From positions 62,001 through 126,000 of the forward strand of contig JAQUUB010000001.1 of assembly GCA_028694115.1 (NCBI GenBank): a stretch of 64,000 nucleotides of DNA, read 5' to 3'. Source of the stretch: Lachnospiraceae bacterium. GTDB taxonomy: Bacteria > Bacillota_A > Clostridia > Lachnospirales > Lachnospiraceae. The translations under genes and the position numbers were made by a program. The notes below the pieces were generated by a model that searched no databases, was not told the DNA's origin, and was given only the letters and a program-made list of their open reading frames with translations. Below are positions 1-9,500 of this stretch, piece by piece (position 1 is the stretch's first letter; each line of letters begins with the position of its first letter).

Positions 1-1516
1 CGTTACCATCGCTAATATTTTCTCCAGCAATTTTAATAGTATCATTGTCGTTCTTGAGTCTTGTCTCTTTACTCTTAAACTGGAATCTTGAAGCGAATGG
101 CTGTCCCTGAATAGTGGCAGAAACACGATTAGAAATGACGAGAGGCAAGAGATCATTATAATCGAATGTAACTTTTTTGATTTCTGTGAGCTCTGGGTTG
201 TAATAATGATTATCTTTAATTACCTTCACTCCGTAATTAACTTGAGATAATCTTTCTGGATACATATTGATTGAGGCATTGGGTTCATCAATAACTGCTT
301 CATATCTATTTTCTGTATATGGCTTATATTTAAGAAGTTTAGTTATTGGATGACGGAACATTACATAATCTTCCCCTCCGTACTTTTCGTAAAGAATCCT
401 ATTTTCTGCTGTTCTATCAAAAATTTTTTGCAACTGAGCGAGCTTCAGTGACGTAGCAATCGGATTATTCTCAGAATCTTTTTCTGCGGCTGCATAAACA
501 ATACCATCAACTTCAGCAATAGAACCACCCATGAATTGAGCAGTCGGTACCGAGTATCCTTGCAATGGAATGTATGAAATATTTGTATTAATTGCAAAGC
601 TTAAACTCTCTAATATTAGAGCCCCATTTTGATCCAAAGCAGTAGTAGGTATGTCGAATTTTCTCCATCGATAATACACTCCATCTACATCAGGATATCC
701 CATTCTTTCTGCTGCAGGCATCCATCCCTCTTCCCTTAATCGCTCGTCTTGACTTTTGATTCTTGTCTTAACTCGCTTAGTCATCTGAGAAGGCATTTTT
801 GGGTCAAATGAAATATCTACGCTTTCATTGAATGTGTTGTATTCCTTGTAAAAAATCTCTAAAGTGTCTTCTAGGAGAAGACCTTCTGATGAAAGGGGGT
901 CATTAATTAATCCCTTTTGGGTTGTTGTTCCAGTAGTGTAATATTCATTAAATAATGAAGTTGGATTTTTGCTAATTAATGGTTCAGATCCATCTGCAGC
1001 ACCACGATAAAGCACACTTGGTGTATAAGGTAAGTGATTGAACCATGCCATCTGTATGTCGCATCGAAGTAATGATGGATATTCCCCATCAATAGATCCA
1101 GAGATGCTTTCCACAAGGAAAGCCATAGAGATGCTTTCATCTGAATTTGGTCCATAGATCTCAGATCTAAGCTTCTCGTTTTCAACAGTAACAATTGGGC
1201 TTTTTCTTATTTGAATTAAAAGCTTGGCAATATCTGAGTAATTACTTCCACTCTCCCCTAGGTCAAAGGCTAAAGGCATATGTACAAGTATTTTTTTCTT
1301 TCCTCTTTTTCTTGTTGAAGGAATAGGCTCCCTTAACATAAAAGAAGAATCATCATATTCAGTCTGTATTATAGTTATAGACTCAGGAGGAATGTTCATA
1401 AGAACATTATTTAATCGAATATCTCCTGGCTTAACTTTAGTTCCCAATGAAAACTTAGTCATTTCTTTGGTCGCTTCAGGTTTACTATCTTGTGTAAGTT
1501 CTGGTCTATCCTGCAT
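1..1516 (-). CDS. Baseplate/tail-associated virion protein, partial (runs off left edge)
   Basis: An open frame starts at the ATG at 1516 and reads to base 1 without a stop, giving at least 505 residues; the C-terminus is outside the window. I cannot name the family. The N-terminal part contains VLMNIPPESITI, then about 90 residues later SGSIDGEYPSLLRCDIQ, a β-rich style seen in tail-tip and baseplate proteins of large myophages (inference). It is the gene after the two giant virion genes, where baseplate genes normally lie. The ribosome site is weak (GGTAAAG about 6 bases upstream), and the 5' region contains a hairpin and a palindrome, so expression may be controlled separately from the upstream operon. 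Confidence 0.6.
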   Translation of the reverse strand, partial: MQDRPELTQDSKPEATKEMTKFSLGTKVKPGDIRLNNVLMNIPPESITIIQTEYDDSSFMLREPIPSTRKRGKKKILVHMPLAFDLGESGSNYSDIAKLLIQIRKSPIVTVENEKLRSEIYGPNSDESISMAFLVESISGSIDGEYPSLLRCDIQMAWFNHLPYTPSVLYRGAADGSEPLISKNPTSLFNEYYTTGTTTQKGLINDPLSSEGLLLEDTLEIFYKEYNTFNESVDISFDPKMPSQMTKRVKTRIKSQDERLREEGWMPAAERMGYPDVDGVYYRWRKFDIPTTALDQNGALILESLSFAINTNISYIPLQGYSVPTAQFMGGSIAEVDGIVYAAAEKDSENNPIATSLKLAQLQKIFDRTAENRILYEKYGGEDYVMFRHPITKLLKYKPYTENRYEAVIDEPNASINMYPERLSQVNYGVKVIKDNHYYNPELTEIKKVTFDYNDLLPLVISNRVSATIQGQPFASRFQFKSKETRLKNDNDTIKIAGENISDGN

Positions 1517-1818
1517 TTATCTTTACCGGTAATGAGTGCGATTATATTAAAGTTCTATTTTGTAATTATAAGTTCCTATAACTTGGTAGGCAACCATAGA
1601 ATACAATAATTCACTCTCCCTCCTTTAGGTCGGGAGTTAGCCAGAAGTAGTTCTCTTTTTCTCATACTATATAGTATACCATGTAATTTTGTATATGTAA
1701 ATGACTATACTGTGTCATTTTATTTTGGAACTAATTGAGATTGTTGATTAGAATGTATTTTATAGTACTTTTATTATTGTAAACTATGTAATATAATTAT
1801 TTGATACGGAGATTAATA
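1517..1818. promoter_or_regulatory. Intergenic region between divergent genes, with palindrome and hairpin
   Basis: This 300-base gap separates the minus-strand baseplate-like gene from the plus-strand nuclease-like gene, so it must hold both start regions. It contains the perfect 14-base palindrome ATACTATATAGTAT (1664-1677) and a small hairpin with stem CTCCC (1616-1620) and GGGAG (1632-1636). The remainder is AT-rich. I see no convincing -35/-10 pair and no RNA gene. Confidence 0.4.
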
Positions 1819-2313
1819 ATGCATTATCTAACATTTCTTTTAAAAGATCCAGATACACAATCTATTCGTTGTGTAGGGGTTAAATACAAAAAAGCTAAAT
1901 TCACAAATGATGACTTGCTTCGTATTGCTAAAAGTGGAACTTCCAACCATGACGTTAAGGCATGGATTAAAACTTTAAAAGACAACAATAAGTCACCTCT
2001 AGTAGAAGTTCTCTATCAAGGATCGGATTCTGCTGAAGCCTGCTGGCATAAGCAGCAAGTCCTCATTAATCACGAATCATTAAGTGAAGAACTTTTAGGA
2101 ATTAAGATCTCTACTAAGAAGTACACAAAGAAGCTTCGTATTAATGAAGAGATGCGTAGGCCAATTATTGATCAACGTGGCGTTCAGTATTCAGGCGTGT
2201 TAGAGGCTGGAGAAAAGCTTCTCCTTGCACCATCAAATATTTCTAAAGTTCTTCATGGAAAGTTGGAACATATTGGTGGCTATGTTTTTCGTTTTGCTGA
2301 TGAAATAGAATAA
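1819..2313 (+). CDS. Degenerate GIY-YIG-like protein with C-terminal NUMOD1-like DNA-binding module
   Basis: The start is the ATG at 1819, preceded by GGAG; a TTG 18 bases earlier is less likely. The 164-residue product begins HYLTFLLKDPDTQSIRCVG, followed by KAWIKTLKDNNKSPLVEVL, which has the spacing of a GIY-YIG domain, but the YIG tyrosine and the usual catalytic Glu are not evident. The C-terminal 50 residues (VQYSGVLEAGEKLL...SNISKVLHGK...GGYVFRF) match the NUMOD1 pattern of homing endonucleases. It is the only plus-strand gene inside the late block and converges on the 1415-residue gene. Most likely a decayed or repurposed free-standing homing endonuclease; cleavage activity is doubtful. 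Confidence 0.6.
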   Translation: MHYLTFLLKDPDTQSIRCVGVKYKKAKFTNDDLLRIAKSGTSNHDVKAWIKTLKDNNKSPLVEVLYQGSDSAEACWHKQQVLINHESLSEELLGIKISTKKYTKKLRINEEMRRPIIDQRGVQYSGVLEAGEKLLLAPSNISKVLHGKLEHIGGYVFRFADEIE

Positions 2314-2330
2314 GAGGGACTAGATCCCTC
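2314..2330. terminator. Hairpin shared by two convergent genes
   Basis: Stem GAGGGA (2314-2319) and TCCCTC (2325-2330) with loop CTAGA, directly after the plus-strand stop and containing the minus-strand stop codon in its loop. The flanking T runs are short on both strands (TTTCT, TTATT), so it is at best a weak bidirectional terminator. Confidence 0.5.
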
Positions 2331-5300
2331 TTTCTACTAATTCTTGTATCTCATACTTGTTTAAGGTTCTCTGATTGTCTTCAAATCTGACATTTGAATT
2401 ATTTGGCAGATTGTTTGGATTAAACTGCTGCTGACTTGACTGTCCTCGTATCTGCACATGCTCGTATTTTGGCTTACGCATTTGAGGTTCAATCACAGGC
2501 TTAGGAGTATGATTACTACTAAAATGTCTCTTCTGATTATCTGTATAGTTCTCCTGTCCTACTGCTCTGACTTCACCTTTAGATCCTACCAATGTTCCTA
2601 TGAAACCTATTGCTGCAGCAGGTGCTAAAGCGTATTTCAGGAAATTCTTACCTCCTTGAAAGCTAGCATTTTTTACATTTTCTGTAATCGCAGTTATGGA
2701 TTCTCTTCGTGCAGATCTTTTAAATGCTTCAGAGTCAACTCCTTCTGATGAATACTGAATTACTTGTTCTGCAGTATTCCCCATTGTCTTACCTTGTTCG
2801 ATTGCATCAATGACATCACCAATAGTCTCAGTGTTACCGAAAGATCTAAAGTAAGAAATATCGGCAATACCTTCAGAATGTCCAGCCTTTCTAAGTGCTT
2901 CTAGCGTTTCTTGAGTACGTCCATTTTGCCTAATGCTTTCAGCAAGAGAATGATTTCCTTCTCCTAGAATCATTTCATCTAATATCTTTAGTGTAGAAGC
3001 TTTACGTTCAGCAACTGAAGACTTGGAATGACTGCCGCTACCAGTAATAACCTCAAGGAGCTCCATAGACCTTCCTTCCATAAGGTTTTTCTGTGTTTGG
3101 TGTTTACCTTTAAGTGTAAATTCTGAAATAAAGCCTAGGGCATTTTCTATTCTTTGAAATTTTGCTTGTGATGCCAGGTCTCCTCCGTTCACAGCCATTG
3201 ATCTTGCAGCATTATGGGCGGGTTCTAATCCTTTAGAGAGAATACCGATATTGGCTTTTTCTGAAAGCTTCTGAGCTAATTGGGTTTGTCTTCTTTCTAT
3301 CTCTGGTACATCAATAAGCCCTCTTTCTGTTCCATCAGGATTATAGCCATATTTGGCATGACCTTTTAATTGAAGGTCTGCCTTGTCCATTTGGGTCTGA
3401 CGATAAAGAGTCGCAACTTCATCGTTGCCTGAATGAAGTCTTTTAATAAAGTTTTCAGACTTTTCATTCGTCGCTGCAACAAGTGACCCCATATCTCCAT
3501 CGGTATCTCCATAAAGGAAATCCATGAATGAACGCGTCCAGCCATTGCTGCGCTTCTCTGTTATTACTGAAATCTGTCCATCTCGAATATTGCTATTAAA
3601 CATTGAGGCAGGGAGAACAGCAGTAGGCATATGATTTAGATTCTCTACTGGTTCTCTTGTTAGCATTGCAAATGCATTTGGCTTGAATGTATTCTTTTCA
3701 CCAAAGATAGTGTCACGAGTATAAGTACCATTCTTTTCGATAAAATCTGCTACTTCATTAAACTTATCTTTTCCAAACATATTGCGAAAATCACTGTCAG
3801 AGATAACAGCAAAGTTAGGTAGAGCATTCTCTACCCCCTTAGATAACTGCCGACTGTACTCATGAAGTCCATCGGGAGCAGAAGTGACAATGCCATTAAT
3901 ACCCTGCTTTATCTTATCTTTGGTATAATTATTGGTTAATGTTCCCTTCGTCATCTTAATAGCATTTTGGTGATTTTCAATGGCTGTAAGAAGTCTTTTC
4001 TCTTCAGGATTACGAGACTTCATTTCATAAAGAACTCTTCTCACTGATTCGTCCAATTCAGAAAACTGTCGAGTCTCTCCTTGTGATGCTCCAATCTTTG
4101 CTCCGATGATTCCATTGTATGAACTATGTGCTAGTAGAGGTATTCGGCTAACTCCACTGACCTCTCGTCCTAAATCAATTATGGCATCGCCATCGATTCC
4201 TAGCTGCTTTAGTCTGGCTGCTCTTCGCTCTATTATTTCATTAATGTCAGCATTTTCAACATTAGGAAAAAACTCAGCAATATCATCAGTGGAAATGTCA
4301 TTAATGCTTATTACATTTTTCTTTCCTGACTTCACTGCATCCATTGTTCTGTAGAACTCTTCTGCTGCATCAACTGCTTCAGGATTAGCTCTACGAGAAA
4401 GGATATCCTCAACAAAGTCATCTCCTCCGAGAGCTGAAAAGTTTTCTAGATGTCGCCTTGAGACGAATGCTAAGCCTCCTGCTCCCATATCGCTTGCTGT
4501 TTTTCCTAGTGCAATTTCCATATTCTTAACAACACCAAGCCCATTAAGCGATTGATTTGCATATTTATCTAAGCCCATTCCTGTCATTTCTTCGATTGTG
4601 GAAAAAATTGATTTTCTTTGGGCTTCATTCATACCGATATAATCTCTGTTATAATTATCTAGAACCTGTGCAAGCTCAGTATTATTCTCGGAGATAGCTC
4701 GATGTCTAGCAGAGTCAAGTAAAGCCGAAGTATTACGATCTGTAATACCAGTCTTGATTGACTCTATTGGCTCAATCATATCAATAGTTCCAATAATCTT
4801 CTTTAGCTCAGGAGTGAGTTCGTTACCGGAACGAGTATATGCTTCTTCTGCTATTTCTTGAAAGCGAGAAACTGACTCCTTCCCTACAACCTTTGTCTCT
4901 CCTGATGAACCGTGAATTTTAACTCCTGCTCCAATTAGCTCTTCGCGTCTAAGTCCTACTTTGAATTGTCCGTTTTCTTTACTGATATTATCAACAAACA
5001 GATCTTCCATTCCTTTTTCGACATGTACGTCTCTTACGAAATCAATATTCTTGCCGAGATAATTACTCTGATCAAGACGTTCGTTTATTTTAAGTAATTC
5101 GCTATCATAATTTCTTTTAAGCTCATCGAGTTTGTCTGGTCCTAACTGTTTTAATGAGGCATTATTCATTTCCTGTTTATAACCAGAAACAATCCTATCT
5201 CTCTCTGCTAGTAGTTCATTTCTGTGATCGCCTAGCTTTATGCTTCTCATCTTTTCTTGTACTTCACCAGAGAAGCTATTGAGATCTCCACCTTCGTCAA

Positions 5301-6567
5301 AGATTTCAGAAATTTGCTCGGGTGTCATCCCTGCTGCTGAGGCTAGCTTGTCTAGTATCCCTTCAGATAGCTCGCTCATTCCTTCTTCTGCAACAGATAT
5401 TCGTCTGCTCTTATCTATAAGAGTTCCCATTCTGTCACTGTTGAATATTGCTTGATCGGAAGCTAATTCTCCAATATGAATTCCTCGTTCTGATGCAACA
5501 TCTTTAAAATGTTTAAGGAAATTTTCATCAGCAAAGAGTACATTCCTGTTCGCATTATAAGAAACTGACCCATCCATATTTTTAATTTGAACATCCCTAA
5601 TCGCTTTCTTGGGATCTGGAGTGTCAAGAAGGAATGGCTTAGAATGCAGAGGAGAGTCTAGGTCGTGAGTGATCCCTTTACTGATGTCTGATGGACCAGA
5701 AACTGCTCTATTTTCTGCAGCTTTCTTTAGCATAAAATGGCGTCTAGTTTCACTACTCATTTGTAGTCTATTAATTTTGAGTCCCGGATCTTCTATCTGT
5801 GATTTTCTCATCAAGTCAATTTGTACTGGATTTGAATTCAGTGCAAGCATATCCTCACTGTCATTATAGAATCTTGCAGAATCAAATGCATGCTTAATAT
5901 AGCTAGTAGACATCTGGCCCGAAAGAATGGCATCCAAGTTTCTATTAACAGCACGGGCCATACCAACATCTTCACCATAATATGAAGTTCCAGCAGCATT
6001 ATGATGATATAGTTGACGAGAGACAAAGTTACTATTTAAAGCTTTTCCTGCGAACACTGAACCCGATTTCGTTACAGGATTAAAAGGAATGTTCGCATTC
6101 TTTGTTCTTAGATTGATCTGGGCAATTTCTCCTTCTCTCATTACATAGGAGAGCGTAGGGACCCCTTCTTTGTGAACGATTTGATTATAAATATTTCGAA
6201 GTTCGTCTCCGAATGTTGCACTATTTCCTCGGAAGCCGCCTGACATTTTCTGAATTACTTCATCGATGCTCTTGGCAAATATTGTATCCTTATTGGCTTT
6301 TACTAGATTGTTTGATGCATACTTACTTCTGAAGATTGAAAAGTTATTTTTCTTTTTTTGTATATTCTTTGAGCTATTAGAGATAATGCTGGCAAGATTT
6401 TTTTTAAATTTATTATCTCGTTGAGATCTAAAACGTGCCAATCCACTAAAATCTGTCTTATCAATTGAGTAAAGTGCCCCCCCAAGCAGTGCTGCCTTTC
6501 CTGCTAACGAGAATGGATCATGACTAACTTCAAAGTTTCTTTCTCTGTCTGCTTGTTCTACAATCAT
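2320..6567 (-). CDS. Giant 1415-residue protein, candidate virion-associated RNA polymerase (two-barrel type)
   Basis: Seen: residues 1021-1025 read DTDGD within FLYGDTDGDMGSLVAA. Fifty residues upstream is REP (971-973) in FAMLTREPVENLNHMP. Further upstream (about 870-900) is a Lys-rich stretch, KGTLTNNYTKDKIKQG, then GIVTSAPDG. After the motif come ANIGILSKGLEPAHNAAR (about 1105) and ISEFTLKGKHQ (about 1150). Known: β'-type and YonO/crAss gp66/QDE-1-type polymerases have an R-x-P segment, the metal-binding DxDGD loop about 40-60 residues later, then an IG-type segment and a conserved Lys region. Inferred: this is a divergent polymerase core. A hydrophobic segment lies near the C-terminus (YALAPAAAIGFIGTLVG). 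The start overlaps the upstream giant gene as ATGA. The alternative is a tape-measure or ejected structural protein with a fortuitous motif. Confidence 0.5.
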   Translation of the reverse strand: MIVEQADRERNFEVSHDPFSLAGKAALLGGALYSIDKTDFSGLARFRSQRDNKFKKNLASIISNSSKNIQKKKNNFSIFRSKYASNNLVKANKDTIFAKSIDEVIQKMSGGFRGNSATFGDELRNIYNQIVHKEGVPTLSYVMREGEIAQINLRTKNANIPFNPVTKSGSVFAGKALNSNFVSRQLYHHNAAGTSYYGEDVGMARAVNRNLDAILSGQMSTSYIKHAFDSARFYNDSEDMLALNSNPVQIDLMRKSQIEDPGLKINRLQMSSETRRHFMLKKAAENRAVSGPSDISKGITHDLDSPLHSKPFLLDTPDPKKAIRDVQIKNMDGSVSYNANRNVLFADENFLKHFKDVASERGIHIGELASDQAIFNSDRMGTLIDKSRRISVAEEGMSELSEGILDKLASAAGMTPEQISEIFDEGGDLNSFSGEVQEKMRSIKLGDHRNELLAERDRIVSGYKQEMNNASLKQLGPDKLDELKRNYDSELLKINERLDQSNYLGKNIDFVRDVHVEKGMEDLFVDNISKENGQFKVGLRREELIGAGVKIHGSSGETKVVGKESVSRFQEIAEEAYTRSGNELTPELKKIIGTIDMIEPIESIKTGITDRNTSALLDSARHRAISENNTELAQVLDNYNRDYIGMNEAQRKSIFSTIEEMTGMGLDKYANQSLNGLGVVKNMEIALGKTASDMGAGGLAFVSRRHLENFSALGGDDFVEDILSRRANPEAVDAAEEFYRTMDAVKSGKKNVISINDISTDDIAEFFPNVENADINEIIERRAARLKQLGIDGDAIIDLGREVSGVSRIPLLAHSSYNGIIGAKIGASQGETRQFSELDESVRRVLYEMKSRNPEEKRLLTAIENHQNAIKMTKGTLTNNYTKDKIKQGINGIVTSAPDGLHEYSRQLSKGVENALPNFAVISDSDFRNMFGKDKFNEVADFIEKNGTYTRDTIFGEKNTFKPNAFAMLTREPVENLNHMPTAVLPASMFNSNIRDGQISVITEKRSNGWTRSFMDFLYGDTDGDMGSLVAATNEKSENFIKRLHSGNDEVATLYRQTQMDKADLQLKGHAKYGYNPDGTERGLIDVPEIERRQTQLAQKLSEKANIGILSKGLEPAHNAARSMAVNGGDLASQAKFQRIENALGFISEFTLKGKHQTQKNLMEGRSMELLEVITGSGSHSKSSVAERKASTLKILDEMILGEGNHSLAESIRQNGRTQETLEALRKAGHSEGIADISYFRSFGNTETIGDVIDAIEQGKTMGNTAEQVIQYSSEGVDSEAFKRSARRESITAITENVKNASFQGGKNFLKYALAPAAAIGFIGTLVGSKGEVRAVGQENYTDNQKRHFSSNHTPKPVIEPQMRKPKYEHVQIRGQSSQQQFNPNNLPNNSNVRFEDNQRTLNKYEIQELVERGI

Positions 6568-9500
6568 ATTATATGTCCTAGTTCTCTGAGGATTTCTCTT
6601 TGTTCATTATCCCTGTCCATCTTAATTTCGAGAACAGTCGATTCCCCTAATCCTGGGGTTATAGCTATTTCAGGATTAACAACTCCTGCATCTCTAGCTT
6701 GGGCATATGCATCTGCATATCTACTACGATACTCTTGTGGTCTAAAATGTAGATTTTCTGCAGCTTGCTCGATATATGGTTTCCTTGCAAGCATATTCAT
6801 TCGGTCTTTCCATAAGCCGTAATAGTGATAGTCCCTACCTTCGTTAATTAGATACTTCATTTTAACATCGTCTAAGTCAACGCGTCTATCCCAGCCTTCC
6901 CATGAATCATCTGGCATCTGTTCCGATGATCTAAAATCTTGAATCTGAGCTTTACGTCTTGCCCTTAACTGGTTAGCTCTAGTCTTAATGTCTGAAAGAA
7001 TCTCTGATCGCTGATCTCTTTCCATCTCGACCTCTCCCGACTCAAGAGAAATCATTACTTGCTTATCCCATTGTGCAAGATAAATATCCCGCATAGCAGG
7101 AGATGTTCTTTTTAATATTCTAGCCTTGTCTTCTTCGTCTGCCTTTAGGAACTTCTCAAAAAACGGACGTTCTCTTTTTGGAATCAAAGAGAGCAAAGCG
7201 TTATGGTCCATGTATGGATCCAAACCAGACAATGTTTTGTCTTGATTCCTTCTATACAGATTTGCAGCACCATTATCTCCATGTGACTCAGCAATACTAG
7301 CAAGCCTTTGATATTTCAAGTATTCAAGCTTATCGAAATAATCTTCTAACTGTCTCGAGTATTCTATTTCAGACGGGATTGCATCTGCTCCAATAGTTTT
7401 TAAAGCCATATTCATTGCAGGCTTAACGAAGTCTTCTATCGGGCTAGACCACCTCTTGAAGTCTTTAGCATAAATAGTTTCCTCATATCTATCAATTGGG
7501 TCTTGCCCAGGAAGAAGCTTATGAGCTGGAGAGAAAGGGATTAAATGCTCAACAGGATTGGCCCTTGCTGTATCTGTGAGGATTGCAGCATATTTACCCA
7601 GAATAGTTTCATACATTGCAGGATCACGAAACTTTTCATTTGATGCATTTTTTTCTTTTATTTGTTCTTCTACTTCATTGTAGATAGTCATTTCTTCAGG
7701 ACTGAGAACCTTGTTATCTATCTTTCCTTTTATTGTAGTAAATTCATTCGACCCATAAGCAACATCTGCTAATATTTTATATTTAAAAATATCAGGATAA
7801 TCTTCAGGATTAAGATCTTGAAGCTCTTTATATCTTGTGGCAAATCCTTCTCCAGGAAGTCTATAGTAACCTTCTTTTACTTGAGAGAAAGGATCTCCTT
7901 TATGAAAATTAATATGATAACCAGCTCCTGGCATCCAGGATGGCATGTTATTTCTTAAAGGATTAATGCGATCAATAGATCCAGTTTCTTCTCTCTGAAG
8001 TACACGACGGACAGCCTCTGTCGTTAAAAAACCACCACCAAGCTGCAGCTCGTGAAATCTATTAGCGAAACTATTCATTGCAGAAGAGGAAGCTAACTCA
8101 GGGCTGTAGTACTCGATATCCTTATTACCGGTAATGAGCTCCTTAATCGATCCTAAACCGAAACCTCGCAACCCCGCCGCTTCTAAAACGCTAGACCATT
8201 GTTTGCGAATAAGTGACGATGAACCTGAAGGAGTAATTGTCTCGGACCCATATCCTCCTTCTAGGTTTTCTATCTCTCTACTCATTTCGCTTCTATGCAT
8301 TATAGCTGGAGCCTTAAGGACACGACCTATAGTCGCTTCATATAGAGGTCCAAACATTCCAAATGCAGATCCATCTGGGCCAGCATAAGGATAAGGTTGG
8401 TCATCGTATCTTTGTTTTTCGAGCCAATAAGGATCAGCAATATCTTTAATTAATTTTCCGAATGGAGATATTTTTTCGCCATCAAAAAGTTCCGCTCTTC
8501 TCGGGTCGTCTAGCAATCGACGATACCAATTAGGACGATAGTAATCGATCTTTCCACCTTCCCAAGGAGTCATTGACGCTTCCCAGAATCTTCCTGCTCT
8601 TACTGCAACTTCTTTTTCTCCACTATATTCTGCTTCTAATTCCTCGTAACTTTTATCTGCTCCAAAGCCTGCAAGTAGCCATGGTGCTGATAACGCTAGA
8701 CCTGCTGCTCCACCTAGTCGAGCATACTTGCCAACCTTTGTGTATTTCTTGCCAAAGCCAGGAATCTTCTTAAGAGCTTCTGGCATCTCATGAGTTTCTT
8801 CCATGTTAGCAAGGAATTGAGCGTAATGCTGTCCTTTTGCTGATCCTTCCATTACTAGGTCTTCTGCAACAGCAAGAGATGCTCCTCCTAAAAGTCCAGC
8901 TAACCCTAATCCTGCAGAAGCTTTCCATCCTTCCATTCCTGGAGCTTGCTCATCAACTTTATCTCTAAAGCTTGTTAAGCCTGTAATGTCTGAAATTCGT
9001 GCATAGCTTTGATGTGCAGTCCTAATTCCTTCTGCTGCTAAGCCTGTAATTCCCGCACGTCCAGCGACAGAGTCATTAGGTGAAATGCTCTGGACAATAC
9101 TATTAAGTGTTCCATAGCCAAAATAGAGAGCTCCTAGGGCACCTCCTAGCTTAAGCGCATGAGTGCCTACAACTCTAGAAGTAGGACCAATAAGATCAGA
9201 CTCATTTCCAATACCTAATGGTAGTTTAGCTACCTTCTCTTGAATAGCTTTAGAGATAGGCGCATCAGGCATTAGTTGCGACAAAGCATCTAGTGGATTT
9301 GCCATTAGGTTGGCATACTTGGTGAATGTCTCACGGAAATATGCATGCGTCTTTTGAAAACCAGGCGCAGAGAATCCTTCTCCTCCAACAGGAATGAATG
9401 GGAAGACTCTTGGGTCAACATAGTTTACGCCATGTATTCTGACCATTGCCTTCGATATTTGGCTCATTGATTCTGCTTGATTCAAATCGAAAGAAGTTCT

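Noticed and set aside
3493..3507. DTDGD as an EF-hand or dockerin calcium loop
   Set aside because: The position-6 Gly and the terminal Glu of the EF-hand loop are missing (DTDGDMGSLVA), while the surrounding order fits the polymerase loop. Not fully excluded.
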